Part shown: one piece after another, positions 28,617-37,315 of the stretch
How positions within the stretch are numbered: position 1 is the stretch's first letter
Layout of the letters: every line of letters begins with the position of its first letter
Assembly: GCF_000384295.1 (NCBI RefSeq)
Contig: NZ_KB913037.1
Span: 6,072,822-6,136,821 of the forward strand
Direction: 5' to 3'
DNA from: Amycolatopsis balhimycina FH 1894
GTDB lineage: Bacteria; Actinomycetota; Actinomycetes; Mycobacteriales; Pseudonocardiaceae
DNA: 64,000 nt
Position numbers and translations under genes: made by a program
Notes under the pieces: generated by a model
Database searches by the model: none
The model's input: the letters and a program-made list of their open reading frames with translations, nothing else
What the model was told of the DNA's origin: nothing

Positions 28617-29879
28617 TCAGGCGACGGTGAGGCGGTTCTCGAACGTCTCCACCAGCTTGCGCCACGCGCTCTGCTCCGCGTCGAACGGCGCCGACGGCTC
28701 GAGGCGCGTCGGGTCCGGGCGGAGCACGAACGACACCAGCCAGCCCAGGCTCTCGTTGCCCGCCAGCGCCGTCTCGGCCGAGTCGTCGCCCGCCCAGTCC
28801 GCCGCGTCCGTGATCAGCTCGACCGCCAGTTCCAGCTGGGTCGGGTCGATCGCCTCCGGGCCCTCCGCGATGTCCGCGTCCAGGCCCGTAAGGACGTACG
28901 TGTTCTCCGGGTCGACCTCGATCTCGAGCTCGCCCGCCGTCGCCTTCGCCAGGACCTCGTCCCACGTGGACACGTCGGCGAGGTCGGTGTCGGCCAGGTC
29001 CTTGCCGTCGGCGAGGGCCCTGGCGAGTGCGCCCGGAGAGGTGAACACGTCGATCTCGCCCTCGCTGCCGAGGAACACCGGCGCGTCGTCGAGGTAGCAG
29101 CGCAGCGTGTAGTACTCCGCGCCGGACGTGATGATCTTGACCGGGTCGATGCCGACCTCGGCCCAGAACCCGACCGGAGCGTCGTCTTCCTCGTCATCGG
29201 AGTCGTCGTCCGAATCGGTGTCGATCGCTTCGAGGTCCTCTACGCCGTCGGCGCCGGCCTCGGCCTCCGCGGACTCCTCGTGGAACGCCGCCAGCTCCTC
29301 GGCGGTCTGCTCCAGCACCTTCTCGTCGACCTCCGGCTGGGTCACCAGGCCGTCGATCGCGTCGAGGATGGTGTCCCACTTCTGCGACACCGTCTCGGAC
29401 AGGTCGTTCCACACCTGCACGCCGACGCCCCCGGTGAACGGCAGCGTGCCCTGGTCGAGCAGCGAGAAGCCCTCGGTCGAGTCGAGGATCTCGTGGACCT
29501 CTTCGAGGTCGCAGACGTCGGCGAGCGAGCGCACGATGCCGACGATCTCGGCCAGCTCCGCGATGTGCCAGACGTCCGGCTCCTCGGCGACGAGCTCCGG
29601 CACGCCGACGAGGTCGTACGTGTGGTCCTCGTCCGGGATCAGTTCGGGCACGTTCAGCGAGGGCACGGCATCCCAGGCCGGGTGGTCGAGCAGGTCGTGC
29701 CGCTCGGACGTGCGGACGAAAGCGGCCAGGTGAGCGGCGTCCGGGAAGGCGTACAGGTCGTCCTCGTCGCCGAGGAACGCTTCCCACTCCTCGCCGTCTT
29801 CCCGCCAGCGCGGGGCCCACAGGGTGACGACGTCGCCCTGCGGCAGCCCGAGTTCGATCGGGATGATGTCCTGTGCCAT
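28617..29879 (-). CDS. acidic conserved protein with a duplicated module
   Basis: 420 residues, strongly acidic. The N-terminal half has WREDGEEWEAFLGDEDDLYA then FPDAAHLAAFVRTSERHDLL; the C-terminal half repeats the pattern as YLDDAPVFLGSEGEIDVFTS then PGALARALADGKDLADTDLA. An Asp/Glu-rich linker (DTDSDDDSDDEEDDAP) separates them, so the protein looks like two copies of one module. Related actinobacterial proteins are often labelled as primosomal proteins without experimental support, as I recall. No membrane segment, signal or catalytic motif is seen. It is divergent from the DUF3516-type helicase with a 151-bp gap, a pairing that may be functional. Confidence 0.75.
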   Translation of the reverse strand: MAQDIIPIELGLPQGDVVTLWAPRWREDGEEWEAFLGDEDDLYAFPDAAHLAAFVRTSERHDLLDHPAWDAVPSLNVPELIPDEDHTYDLVGVPELVAEEPDVWHIAELAEIVGIVRSLADVCDLEEVHEILDSTEGFSLLDQGTLPFTGGVGVQVWNDLSETVSQKWDTILDAIDGLVTQPEVDEKVLEQTAEELAAFHEESAEAEAGADGVEDLEAIDTDSDDDSDDEEDDAPVGFWAEVGIDPVKIITSGAEYYTLRCYLDDAPVFLGSEGEIDVFTSPGALARALADGKDLADTDLADVSTWDEVLAKATAGELEIEVDPENTYVLTGLDADIAEGPEAIDPTQLELAVELITDAADWAGDDSAETALAGNESLGWLVSFVLRPDPTRLEPSAPFDAEQSAWRKLVETFENRLTVA

Positions 29880-30030
29880 TCCTAAGCCCTCCGGATTACC
29901 GCCCGTGTGCGCGCGAGACCGGAAGTATGCTCCGGTCGGTGCGCGGTACCGCGAAGCCTACGGGTTTCCCACTCGCGATGCGATCGCCCCTGCCGACTTT
30001 GCGGCGAGCGGATGGCACGATAGGCGTCTG

Positions 30031-32535
30031 ATGACTCTCACAGACCTCCTGCCTGCGGATCCCGACCCCGACGCCCTCTTCGAAGCCTTCACGACCTGGA
30101 CGGCCGAACGGGGCATCGAGCTGTACCCGGCGCAGGAGGAGGCGGTGATGGAGGTCGTCTCCGGATCGAACGTCATCCTGTCGACGCCGACCGGTTCCGG
30201 GAAGAGCCTCGTCGCCGTCGGCGCGCACTTCACCGCGCTCGCCCAGGGCCGCCGCAGCTACTACACCGCGCCCATCAAGGCCCTTGTCTCGGAGAAGTTC
30301 TTCCAGCTCATCGACATCTTCGGCGCCGAGAACGTCGGGATGATGACCGGCGACTCCAGCGTCAACCCGGACGCCCCGATCATCTGCTGCACGGCGGAAA
30401 TCCTGGCGAACATCGCGTTGCGGTTCGGGTCGGAAGCGCCGGTCGGGCAGGTCGTGGCCGACGAGTTCCACTTCTACTCCGAGCCCGACCGTGGCTGGGC
30501 GTGGCAGGTACCGCTGCTGGAGCTGCGAGGAGCCCAGTTCGTCCTGATGTCGGCGACCCTGGGCGATGTCTCCTTCTTCGAGAAGGACCTCACCCGCCGC
30601 ACCGGCAAGCCGACCGCGGTCGTCACGTCGGCGCAGCGCCCGGTGCCCCTGACCTTCCGGTACGCGCTGACGCCGCTGCACGAGACGATGTCCGAGCTGC
30701 TCAACGGCGGCCAGGCGCCGGTCTACGTCGTGCACTTCTCGCAGGCCGCGGCCATCGAGCGGGCGCAGACGCTTATGAGCATCAACGTCACGTCGAAGGC
30801 CGAAAAGGAGGCCATCGCCGAGCTGATCGGCGACTTCCGGTTCGCCGCCGGCTTCGGCAAGACGCTCTCGCGGCTGGTCCGCCACGGCATCGGCGTCCAC
30901 CACGCCGGCATGCTGCCGAAGTACCGCCGGCTGGTCGAGACCCTCGCGCAGTCCGGGCTGCTCAAGGTGATCTGCGGGACCGACACCCTCGGCGTCGGCA
31001 TCAACGTGCCGATCCGGACCGTGGTCTTCTCCGCGCTGACGAAGTACGACGGCGTCCGCCAGCGGCACCTCAAGGCACGCGAGTTCCACCAGATCGCCGG
31101 CCGGGCCGGGCGCGCGGGTTACGACACCGACGGCTACGTCGTCGTGCAGGCGCCGGACCACGTCGTCGAGAACGCCAAGGCCCTCGAGAAGGCCGGCGAC
31201 GACCCGAAGAAGAAAAAGAAGATCGTCCGGAAGAAGGCGCCGGAGGGTTTCGTCAACTGGACCGAGAGCACGTTCGACCGGCTCATCGCGGCCGAACCCG
31301 AGCCGCTGACGTCCAGCTTCAAGGTCACGCACTCGATGCTGCTCAACGTGATTTCGCGGCCGGGCAACGCTTTCGACTCGATGCGGCACCTCCTGGAGGA
31401 CAACCACGAGGACCGCGCGTCGCAGCGCAAGCTCATCCTGCGGGCCATCGCGATCTACCGCGCGCTGCTCGCCGCCGGTGTCGTCGAACGACTGTCCGAA
31501 CCGGACGAACAGGGCCGGATCATCCGGCTCACTGTCGACCTGCAGTTCGACTTCGCGCTCAACCAGCCGCTTTCGCCGTTCGCGCTGGCCGCGATCGACC
31601 TGTTCGACCTGGAGTCGCCGAGCTACCCGCTCGACGTCGTGTCCACTGTGGAGGCCACAGTGGACAATCCGCGGCCGGTGCTTTCGCAGCAGCAGTTCAA
31701 GGCGCGCGGCGAGGCCGTGAACGCGATGAAGGCCGAAGGCATCGAGTACGACGAGCGCATGGAGCTGCTCGAAAACGTCAGCTACCCGAAGCCGCTCGAA
31801 GAGCTGCTGCAGGGCGCGTTCCACAGCTACCGGCAGGGCCATCCGTGGGTCGACGACTACGAGCTGTCGCCGAAGTCGGTCGTGCGGGACATGTACGAGC
31901 GCGCGATGAACTTCGTCGAGTACGTCGGTTTCTACCAGCTCGCGCGGTCGGAAGGCCTGGTGCTGCGCTACCTCACCGACGTCTACGACTCGCTGCGCCA
32001 CACGGTGCCGGACGAGGCGAAGACCGAGCCGCTGCAGGACCTCATCGAGTGGCTCGGCGAGCTCGTCCGGCAGGTCGACTCGAGCCTCCTGGACGAGTGG
32101 GAGGCGCTGCGGCACCCGGACGAAGAGGGTCCGGTGTCGACGCGGCCGCCGGAGCTGCCACCGGCCGTCACCCGCAACGAGCGCGCGTTCCGCGTCCTGG
32201 TGCGCAACGAGCTGTTCCGCCGGGTCGAGCTGTTCGGGCGCCGGGCGTGGAACGTGCTCGGCGAGCTGGACGCGGCGTCCGGCTGGGACGCCGAAGCGTG
32301 GGAAGACGCCATCGAGGACTACTTCGAGGAGTACGAGACGCTCGGCACCGGCCCGGACGCGCGCGGCCCGGCACTGCTGATGATCGACCAGCAGCCGGAC
32401 GTCTGGAAGGTGCGGCAGATCTTCGACGACCCGGCGGGCGACCACGACTGGGGCATCAGCGCCGAGGTCGACCTGGCGGCGTCCGACGAGGCCGGGATGG
32501 CCGTGGTGCGGGTGACCGCGGTGGGCGCGCACTGA
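30031..32535 (+). CDS. Ski2-like DExH-box helicase with DUF3516 C terminus
   Basis: 834 residues from ATG 30031; upstream in-frame sequence is not protein-like. Helicase motifs are present: Q-like LYPAQEEAVMEVVSGSN, motif I STPTGSGKSL, motif Ia YYTAPIKALVSEKFFQL, motif II DEFH (an unusual DExH variant), motif III MSATLG, and motif VI HQIAGRAGRAGYDTDGYVVV. A Lys-rich insert (DPKKKKKIVRKKAPEGF) precedes the C-terminal half, which matches the DUF3516-type region of actinobacterial helicases. It probably unwinds RNA or RNA/DNA structures with ATP; the substrate is unknown. Confidence 0.92.
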   Translation: MTLTDLLPADPDPDALFEAFTTWTAERGIELYPAQEEAVMEVVSGSNVILSTPTGSGKSLVAVGAHFTALAQGRRSYYTAPIKALVSEKFFQLIDIFGAENVGMMTGDSSVNPDAPIICCTAEILANIALRFGSEAPVGQVVADEFHFYSEPDRGWAWQVPLLELRGAQFVLMSATLGDVSFFEKDLTRRTGKPTAVVTSAQRPVPLTFRYALTPLHETMSELLNGGQAPVYVVHFSQAAAIERAQTLMSINVTSKAEKEAIAELIGDFRFAAGFGKTLSRLVRHGIGVHHAGMLPKYRRLVETLAQSGLLKVICGTDTLGVGINVPIRTVVFSALTKYDGVRQRHLKAREFHQIAGRAGRAGYDTDGYVVVQAPDHVVENAKALEKAGDDPKKKKKIVRKKAPEGFVNWTESTFDRLIAAEPEPLTSSFKVTHSMLLNVISRPGNAFDSMRHLLEDNHEDRASQRKLILRAIAIYRALLAAGVVERLSEPDEQGRIIRLTVDLQFDFALNQPLSPFALAAIDLFDLESPSYPLDVVSTVEATVDNPRPVLSQQQFKARGEAVNAMKAEGIEYDERMELLENVSYPKPLEELLQGAFHSYRQGHPWVDDYELSPKSVVRDMYERAMNFVEYVGFYQLARSEGLVLRYLTDVYDSLRHTVPDEAKTEPLQDLIEWLGELVRQVDSSLLDEWEALRHPDEEGPVSTRPPELPPAVTRNERAFRVLVRNELFRRVELFGRRAWNVLGELDAASGWDAEAWEDAIEDYFEEYETLGTGPDARGPALLMIDQQPDVWKVRQIFDDPAGDHDWGISAEVDLAASDEAGMAVVRVTAVGAH

Positions 32536-32617
32536 GCCGCACTCGTTGCGCCCAACGGCGCAACCCGGCGGCATGGTTCCGGGGTTAGCGTGGAGGCTCC
32601 GGAACCTGGGAGGGACC

Positions 32618-32764
32618 ATGGGGAACTTCAAGCGCGTGCTGGCCGGGATCTTCGTCGCCGCGGCGGTGGTCGTGGCCGTCGCACCGGCCGCGTCGGCCGC
32701 ATCGATGGTGGAATACGCGTTGCTGGCGAGCCCGAACGCGACCGCCATCGAATACGGCCTCTGA
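32618..32764 (+). CDS. 48-residue secreted peptide with Flp-pilin-like motifs
   Basis: ATG 32618 follows GGGAGGGA closely, so translation is likely. The product has a basic start (MGNFKRVLAG), a hydrophobic stretch (IFVAAAVVVAVAPAASA) with a signal-peptidase-I-like AxA site, and a short tail ASMVEYALLASPNATAIEYG plus a last Leu. Two tail segments (MVEYALLA and ATAIEYGL) resemble the E-Y-x-L core of Flp pilins, but the usual hydrophobic helix after it is missing. It may encode a secreted peptide of about 20 residues, a truncated pilin relative, or a helper peptide. No pilus genes are nearby. The gene follows the helicase by 82 bp. Confidence 0.55.
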   Translation: MGNFKRVLAGIFVAAAVVVAVAPAASAASMVEYALLASPNATAIEYGL

Positions 32765-32773
32765 GCCTCAGCT

Positions 32774-32948
32774 CACCGGTGATCAGAGCCGGATCTCGCG
32801 TGATTGGAAGCGGATCTCGCGTGATTGAGGGGGCATCACCCGTGATTGGAGGGTCGACTCGCGTGATGGGGGAGTCGACACGCCGGATCGGCGAGTTGCC
32901 GCCGTGTCGACCCTTCAATCACGCGTGTCGACCCTTTGGTCACGGCCG
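32774..32948. repeat. 21-bp phased bidirectional repeat array B
   Basis: Units with a CTCGCGTGAT core or close variant begin at 32774, 32795, 32816, 32837, 32858 and 32879, all exactly 21 bp apart. Inverted units (ATCACGCGTG type) begin at 32918 and 32939. The flanking trimer GTCGA differs from array A and matches the array at 61228, defining a second subfamily. It fills the gap between the peptide gene and the convergent SorC gene, and its last unit overlaps that gene's stop codon. Confidence 0.88.
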
Positions 32949-33923
32949 GGGAGGGTTTTTGGTGGCCAGGGCGAGGAGGGGGACGGCGGCTGCGGCGTCG
33001 GTGATCAGGGTGGAGACCATGCCTGAGCGGAGGACCGCGTCCACCGCGGCCGCTTTCGGGCGGCTGTAGCCCAGGGCGATCACCTCCGGGACCGCCATCA
33101 GCTCCTCGTGGCTGATCGCCAGGACGTGGTGGGCCAAGCCGGTGGAGAGAGCGTTTCCTGACGCGTCGAAGAGGCGGGCCGCGACCTCCGCCGTCGCGCC
33201 GCGGGCCGCGATCGCCGCGCGCTCGGTCTCGTCCAGCGCGTCGTACACCGTCGACTCGCCGGGCTGCCACGAGCCGATGCTGACCACCGCCTTCGTCAGG
33301 TTGCGGAACTGGCCGAACGTCTCCGCGATGCCCGGCTGACGTCGCAGCGTCTCGGTCGTGCGGCGGTCGGGCAGCACCAGCGGGCCGAAGATCGGGTACG
33401 CGTCGCCGCCGGACACCGCCGTCACGCGGCTGACCGTTTCGACCGACCGCCCGCGCATGTCCATCCCGGCCTGCACCCCGCAGAGCTGGACGATCGGGCA
33501 CCGCGGCAGCGACCGGATCGCCTCGGTCATCGCGTTCACCGACCGCGCCCACGACAGCCCGATGACGTCCGACGGCGTCGCGATCTCCTCCAGCAGCCGC
33601 GCCGCCAGCGAGCCGATCTTCGCCCGGACGACCTCCTTCGGGTCCCGCTCTGTTGAGCGTTCGAGCACCAGCGCGCGCTCGAGGCCGTAGGCCGAGCGCA
33701 CCTCGTCGGACAACGCCAGGTCCACCGGCGCCGGCAGCGAGAACTCCACCCTGACCAGGCCGGACTCCATGGCGGTGTCGAGCATCCGCGCCACCTTGAA
33801 CCGGCTGACGCCGAACTCGTCGGCGATCTCCAGCTTGGAGCGTCCCTGCACGTAGAAGCGCCGGGCGACGGTGGCGAGCAGCATCGCTTCAGTGAGCGAA
33901 GCGCTCTTACGAGATGCGCTCAT
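32940..33923 (-). CDS. SorC/DeoR-type sugar-binding transcriptional regulator
   Basis: 327 residues from ATG 33923. The N-terminal helix-turn-helix is ATVARRFYVQGRSKLEIADE followed by FGVSRFKVARMLDTAMESGL, as in SorC family regulators. The rest is the sugar-phosphate-binding domain with DVIGLSWARSVNAMTEAIRS, VQLCGVQAGMDMRGR and HVLAISHEELMAVPEVIALG, related to the GlcR/NagB-like fold. These proteins respond to phosphorylated sugars or polyols. Divergent to it are a polyol dehydrogenase and ABC importer; two copies of a GCTCATWTGAGC palindrome, one over its own start, indicate autoregulation and control of that operon. A TATTAT -10 box makes its mRNA probably leaderless. Confidence 0.92.
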   Translation of the reverse strand: MSASRKSASLTEAMLLATVARRFYVQGRSKLEIADEFGVSRFKVARMLDTAMESGLVRVEFSLPAPVDLALSDEVRSAYGLERALVLERSTERDPKEVVRAKIGSLAARLLEEIATPSDVIGLSWARSVNAMTEAIRSLPRCPIVQLCGVQAGMDMRGRSVETVSRVTAVSGGDAYPIFGPLVLPDRRTTETLRRQPGIAETFGQFRNLTKAVVSIGSWQPGESTVYDALDETERAAIAARGATAEVAARLFDASGNALSTGLAHHVLAISHEELMAVPEVIALGYSRPKAAAVDAVLRSGMVSTLITDAAAAVPLLALATKNPPRP

Positions 33924-33935
33924 ATGAGCATAATA
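33918..33935 (-). promoter_or_regulatory. SorC operator copy 1 with -10 box of a leaderless promoter
   Basis: The perfect 12-bp palindrome GCTCATATGAGC (33918-33929) straddles the ATG of the regulator gene (33923-33921). Read on the minus strand, TATTAT (33935-33930) sits at -10 distance from that ATG, so transcription should begin at the start codon. A bound regulator would cover +1. The same core recurs at 34022. Confidence 0.7.
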
Positions 33936-33956
33936 GCGCGAAATCTCCCCGAAAGG

Positions 33957-33986
33957 TTGACGTACTACCGACGTCAGACCTGTAAT
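33957..33986 (+). promoter_or_regulatory. promoter of the polyol operon
   Basis: TTGACG (33957-33962) and TGTAAT (33981-33986) with an 18-bp spacer suggest a start near 33993. The operator copy at 34022-34033 then lies inside the leader, where bound regulator could block elongation. Confidence 0.5.
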
Positions 33987-34021
33987 GCCTTCACATGTTC
34001 TCGACGCCATAGGTCAATGTT

Positions 34022-34033
34022 GCTCATTTGAGC
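34022..34033 (+). promoter_or_regulatory. SorC operator copy 2
   Basis: GCTCATTTGAGC is nearly identical to the perfect palindrome at 33918-33929 and lies 18 bp before the dehydrogenase start. The spacing of both copies around a divergent pair is the normal layout for a local regulator. Confidence 0.65.
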
Positions 34034-34051
34034 GCGAGAAAGGGGCAAGGC

Positions 34052-35056
34052 ATGCGTGCCGCCATCGTCGACCGGCCCGGTGAGATCAGGGTCGGCGAGG
34101 TGCCCGATCCGAAACCCGGAGAACGTCAGGTCGTCGTCAAGGTCGGAGCGTGCGGGATCTGCGGCACCGACCTGCACATCGCGGACGGGCACTTCCCGCC
34201 CACGCCGTATCCCATCGTCCCCGGGCACGAATTCGCCGGGGAGATCGTCGAGCTCGGTGCGGACGTGCCGGGCGAGTGGAAGATCGGCGACCGCGTCGCC
34301 GTCGACCCGTCGCTGTTCTGCGGCTACTGCGGCCCGTGCCGCGCCGGCCACGGCAACCTCTGCGCGAACTGGGGCGCCACCGGCGACACCGTCAACGGCG
34401 CCTTCGCCGAGTACGTCGCCGTCCCGTCGTCCACCTGCTACCGCATGCCTGACTCGATGACCTGGGAACAGGGTGCGCTGGTCGAACCCGTTTCCTGTGC
34501 GGTGCACGGGGTCCGCCGCGTCGGCGTCGAAGCCGGTGAACGCTTTCTCGTCGTCGGCGCCGGAACCATGGGCCTGATCATGCAGCAGCTGCTGCAGCGT
34601 TCGGGCGCGCAGGTCACGGTCGTCGACCGCAACGAAGCCCGGCTGCCGCGAGCAGCCGGTCTCGGTGCCGTCGGAACCGCAACGGACGTCAGCGACCTGA
34701 ACGGCGAGAAGTTCGACGTCGCGGTCGACTGCACCGGCGCCGCGCCCGCCATCGAAGCCGCCTTCGACGCGATCCGGCGCGGGGGACGGCTGCTGGTCTT
34801 CGGCGTCGCCCCGGCCGAAGCCCGCGTCGCGCTTTCGCCGTTCCGCATCTACAACGACGAAATCACCATCGTCGGGTCGATGGCCGTGCTGCACAGCTTC
34901 GGCGCCGCGCTCGACCTCGTCGCGAGCGGCGCGATCGACACGGACGCGCTGCTCACGGACACCCTGCCGCTGGAGCAGTATCCCGAGGCGCTGGCCAAGA
35001 TGCGCAGCGGCTCGGGCCTCAAGGTGCAGGTACTCCCCGGAGGTGGCCGTGCGTAA
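34052..35056 (+). CDS. zinc-dependent polyol/alcohol dehydrogenase
   Basis: 334 residues from ATG 34052. Medium-chain dehydrogenase: catalytic zinc ligands in GACGICGTDLHIADG and PGHEFAGEIVELG, the four structural zinc cysteines in CGYCGPCRAGHGNLC, and the NAD-binding region FLVVGAGTMGLIMQQLL followed by VTVVDRNEARL. The Asp-Arg after the second strand suggests NAD rather than NADP. Sequence style is that of sorbitol/L-iditol or threitol-type dehydrogenases. It is the first gene of an operon with a sugar ABC importer, so it likely oxidises the imported polyol to a ketose. Confidence 0.92.
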   Translation: MRAAIVDRPGEIRVGEVPDPKPGERQVVVKVGACGICGTDLHIADGHFPPTPYPIVPGHEFAGEIVELGADVPGEWKIGDRVAVDPSLFCGYCGPCRAGHGNLCANWGATGDTVNGAFAEYVAVPSSTCYRMPDSMTWEQGALVEPVSCAVHGVRRVGVEAGERFLVVGAGTMGLIMQQLLQRSGAQVTVVDRNEARLPRAAGLGAVGTATDVSDLNGEKFDVAVDCTGAAPAIEAAFDAIRRGGRLLVFGVAPAEARVALSPFRIYNDEITIVGSMAVLHSFGAALDLVASGAIDTDALLTDTLPLEQYPEALAKMRSGSGLKVQVLPGGGRA

Positions 35057-36383
35057 GCTCCTCACTCTCCTCGCCTCGACGTCGTTGCTGGTCACGGGCT
35101 GCGCGGGCGCGGGCTCGATCGGCACCGGAGGCAGCACGCTCGTCATCGCGATCGTGTCGAACCCGCAGATGAAGGACGCGATCTCGCTCGCGCCGGAGTT
35201 CGAGAAGGCCACCGGCATCACCCTGAAGTTCGTGTCCCTGCCGGAAAACCAGGCCCGCGCGAAGATCACCGCCTCGACCGCCACCGAGGGCGGCGAGTTC
35301 GACGTCGTCATGATCAGCAACTACGAGGCCCCGCAGTGGGCGGCCAACGGCTGGCTCGAGAACCTCGAACCGCACATGGCGGCCACCCCGGGTTACGACG
35401 AAGGCGACTTCATCCCCAGCATCAAGCAGTCGCTTTCGTACCAGAACCAGATGTACGCGGTGCCGTTCTACGGCGAGTCGTCGTTCCTGGCCTACCGCAA
35501 GGATCTCTTCCAGCAGGCCGGGATCACCATGCCGGCCAAGCCGACCTGGCAGCAGATCGCGGACTTCGCCGCGAAGCTCGACGACAAGGCCAACGGCGTC
35601 GCGGGCATCTGCCTGCGCGGCAAGCCCGGCTGGGGCGAGAGCCTCGCGCCGTTCACGACCGTGGCCAACACCTTCGGCGCGCAGTGGTTCGACAAGGACT
35701 GGAACGCCAAGCTGACCTCACCGGAGTTCACCGAGGCCGCGAACTTCTACGTCGACCTCATCCGTCAGCACGGCGAGGTCGGTGCCTCCAGCGCCGGGTT
35801 CTCCGAGTGCGGCACGCGCTACACCCAAGGCAACGCGGCGATGTGGTACGACGCGACGGTCATGGCGGGCACCAACGAGGACCCCTCCAGCAGCAAGATC
35901 GTCGGCAAGTCCGGCTACGCGCCCGCGCCGGTCGTCAAGACGCAGGCCAGCGGCTGGCTCTACACCTGGGCGCTCGGCATCCCGAAGGTCGCCAAGGACA
36001 AGGACGCGGCCTGGAAGTTCATGGCCTGGATGACCGACAAGGCGTACGTGCAGAAGGTCGGCCAGACCTACGGCTGGAACCGCGTTCCGCCGGGCGTGCG
36101 CCAGTCGACCTACGCCATCCCCGACTACGCCAAGGCCGCGGCGGCCTACGCGAAGCCCACGCTCGACGGCATCGCGGACGCGAACCAGCAGAAGGTCATG
36201 GCGAACCCGGTGCCCTACCCCGGCCTCCAGTTCGTCGGCATCCCCGAGTTCCAGGACCTGGGCACCCGGGTGAGCCAGCAGCTGTCGGCGGCGATCGCCG
36301 GCCGCGAGTCCGTCGAAGACGCCCTGAAGCAGTCCCAGGACTACGCCCAGACGGTGGGCGACTCCTACAAGGCGGTGCAGTGA
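35049..36383 (+). CDS. sugar/polyol ABC importer binding lipoprotein
   Basis: 444 residues from GTG 35049, preceded by GGAGG five bases upstream and overlapping the dehydrogenase by 8 bp. The signal LLTLLASTSLLVTGCAGAG has a VTGC lipobox. The mature protein fits the family-1 extracellular solute-binding fold (EFEKATGITLKFVSLPENQA, DVVMISNYEAPQWAANGWLE, YAVPFYGESSFLAYRKDLFQ). Trp- and Tyr-rich patches such as SGWLYTWALGIPKVAKDKDA would stack on a sugar or polyol. Partner permeases follow directly. Confidence 0.94.
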   Translation: MRKLLTLLASTSLLVTGCAGAGSIGTGGSTLVIAIVSNPQMKDAISLAPEFEKATGITLKFVSLPENQARAKITASTATEGGEFDVVMISNYEAPQWAANGWLENLEPHMAATPGYDEGDFIPSIKQSLSYQNQMYAVPFYGESSFLAYRKDLFQQAGITMPAKPTWQQIADFAAKLDDKANGVAGICLRGKPGWGESLAPFTTVANTFGAQWFDKDWNAKLTSPEFTEAANFYVDLIRQHGEVGASSAGFSECGTRYTQGNAAMWYDATVMAGTNEDPSSSKIVGKSGYAPAPVVKTQASGWLYTWALGIPKVAKDKDAAWKFMAWMTDKAYVQKVGQTYGWNRVPPGVRQSTYAIPDYAKAAAAYAKPTLDGIADANQQKVMANPVPYPGLQFVGIPEFQDLGTRVSQQLSAAIAGRESVEDALKQSQDYAQTVGDSYKAVQ

Positions 36384-37315
36384 TGTCCACGCTCTCCGTA
36401 GATACCCCCACCTCCCGCTCCCACGCGAAGGTCGAGGAAAAGAAAGGCCTGAGCACCGCGGCCAGGCGGCGGCTGCCGCTGCTGCCCGCGCTGATCTTCG
36501 TCATCGCGGTGACGCAGCTGCCGTTCCTGCTCACCGTGTTCTACTCGTTCCAGTCGTGGAACCTGGTCCGGCCCGGCTCGCGGCACTTCGTCGGCCTGGA
36601 CAACTACATCGACGTCTTCAGCGACACGACGTTCCTGGTCGCGCTGCTCAACACCGTGGTGCTGACCGTGGTGTGCGTGTTCGTCGCGCTGCTGCTCGGC
36701 CTCGGCCTGGCGATCCTGCTCGACCGCAAGTTCCTCGGCCGCGGCGTGGTCCGGACGCTGCTGATCACGCCGTTCCTGATCCTGCCGGCGGCCGGCGCAC
36801 TGCTGTGGAAGACGACGATGTTCGACCCGACCTACGGGTTGCTGCACTTCGTCTTCGGCACCGACGTCGACTGGCTTTCGGAGTTCCCGCTGGCGTCGGT
36901 GATGGCCCAGATCGTGTGGCAGTGGACGCCGTTCATGATGCTGCTCATCCTGGCCGGCCTGCAGAGCCAGCCCAAGGACATCCTCGAAGCGGCCAATGTG
37001 GACGGTGCGGGCCGCTGGCGGACGTTCGTCTCGATCACGCTGCCGCACCTGTCCCGGTTCCTGCAGCTGGCCACGCTGCTGGGCGCGATCTACATCGTGA
37101 ACAGCTTCGACGCGATCTTCCTGATGACCCAGGGCGGCCCGGGCACGGCGAGCACCAACCTGCCGTACTACATCTACCAGCGCGCGTTCGAGGGCTTCGA
37201 CGTCGGTCAGTCGTCCGCGATGGGCGTGATCGTGGTCATCCTGACGATGATCGTCGCGACCTTCGCGCTGCGCCTGATGTTCCGCACGTTCTCGGTGAGC
37301 GGAGGGATCAAGTGA
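36383..37315 (+). CDS. sugar/polyol ABC importer permease, MalF-like
   Basis: 310 residues; ATG 36383 overlaps the binding-protein stop by one base. A cytoplasmic start (HAKVEEKKGLSTAARRR) leads into six helices: LLPALIFVIAVTQLPFLLTV, LNTVVLTVVCVFVALLLGLG, TLLITPFLILPAAGALLW and others. The ATPase-coupling EAA loop is DILEAANVDGAGRWRTFVSI. FVGLDNYIDVFSDTTFLVAL is typical of the MalF group. Overlaps the next permease by 4 bp. Confidence 0.93.
   Translation: MSTLSVDTPTSRSHAKVEEKKGLSTAARRRLPLLPALIFVIAVTQLPFLLTVFYSFQSWNLVRPGSRHFVGLDNYIDVFSDTTFLVALLNTVVLTVVCVFVALLLGLGLAILLDRKFLGRGVVRTLLITPFLILPAAGALLWKTTMFDPTYGLLHFVFGTDVDWLSEFPLASVMAQIVWQWTPFMMLLILAGLQSQPKDILEAANVDGAGRWRTFVSITLPHLSRFLQLATLLGAIYIVNSFDAIFLMTQGGPGTASTNLPYYIYQRAFEGFDVGQSSAMGVIVVILTMIVATFALRLMFRTFSVSGGIK

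Noticed and set aside
29824..30030. Extended N terminus of the helicase
   Set aside because: The upstream codons overlap the divergent acidic-protein gene and have no family match; ATG 30031 begins the conserved sequence.
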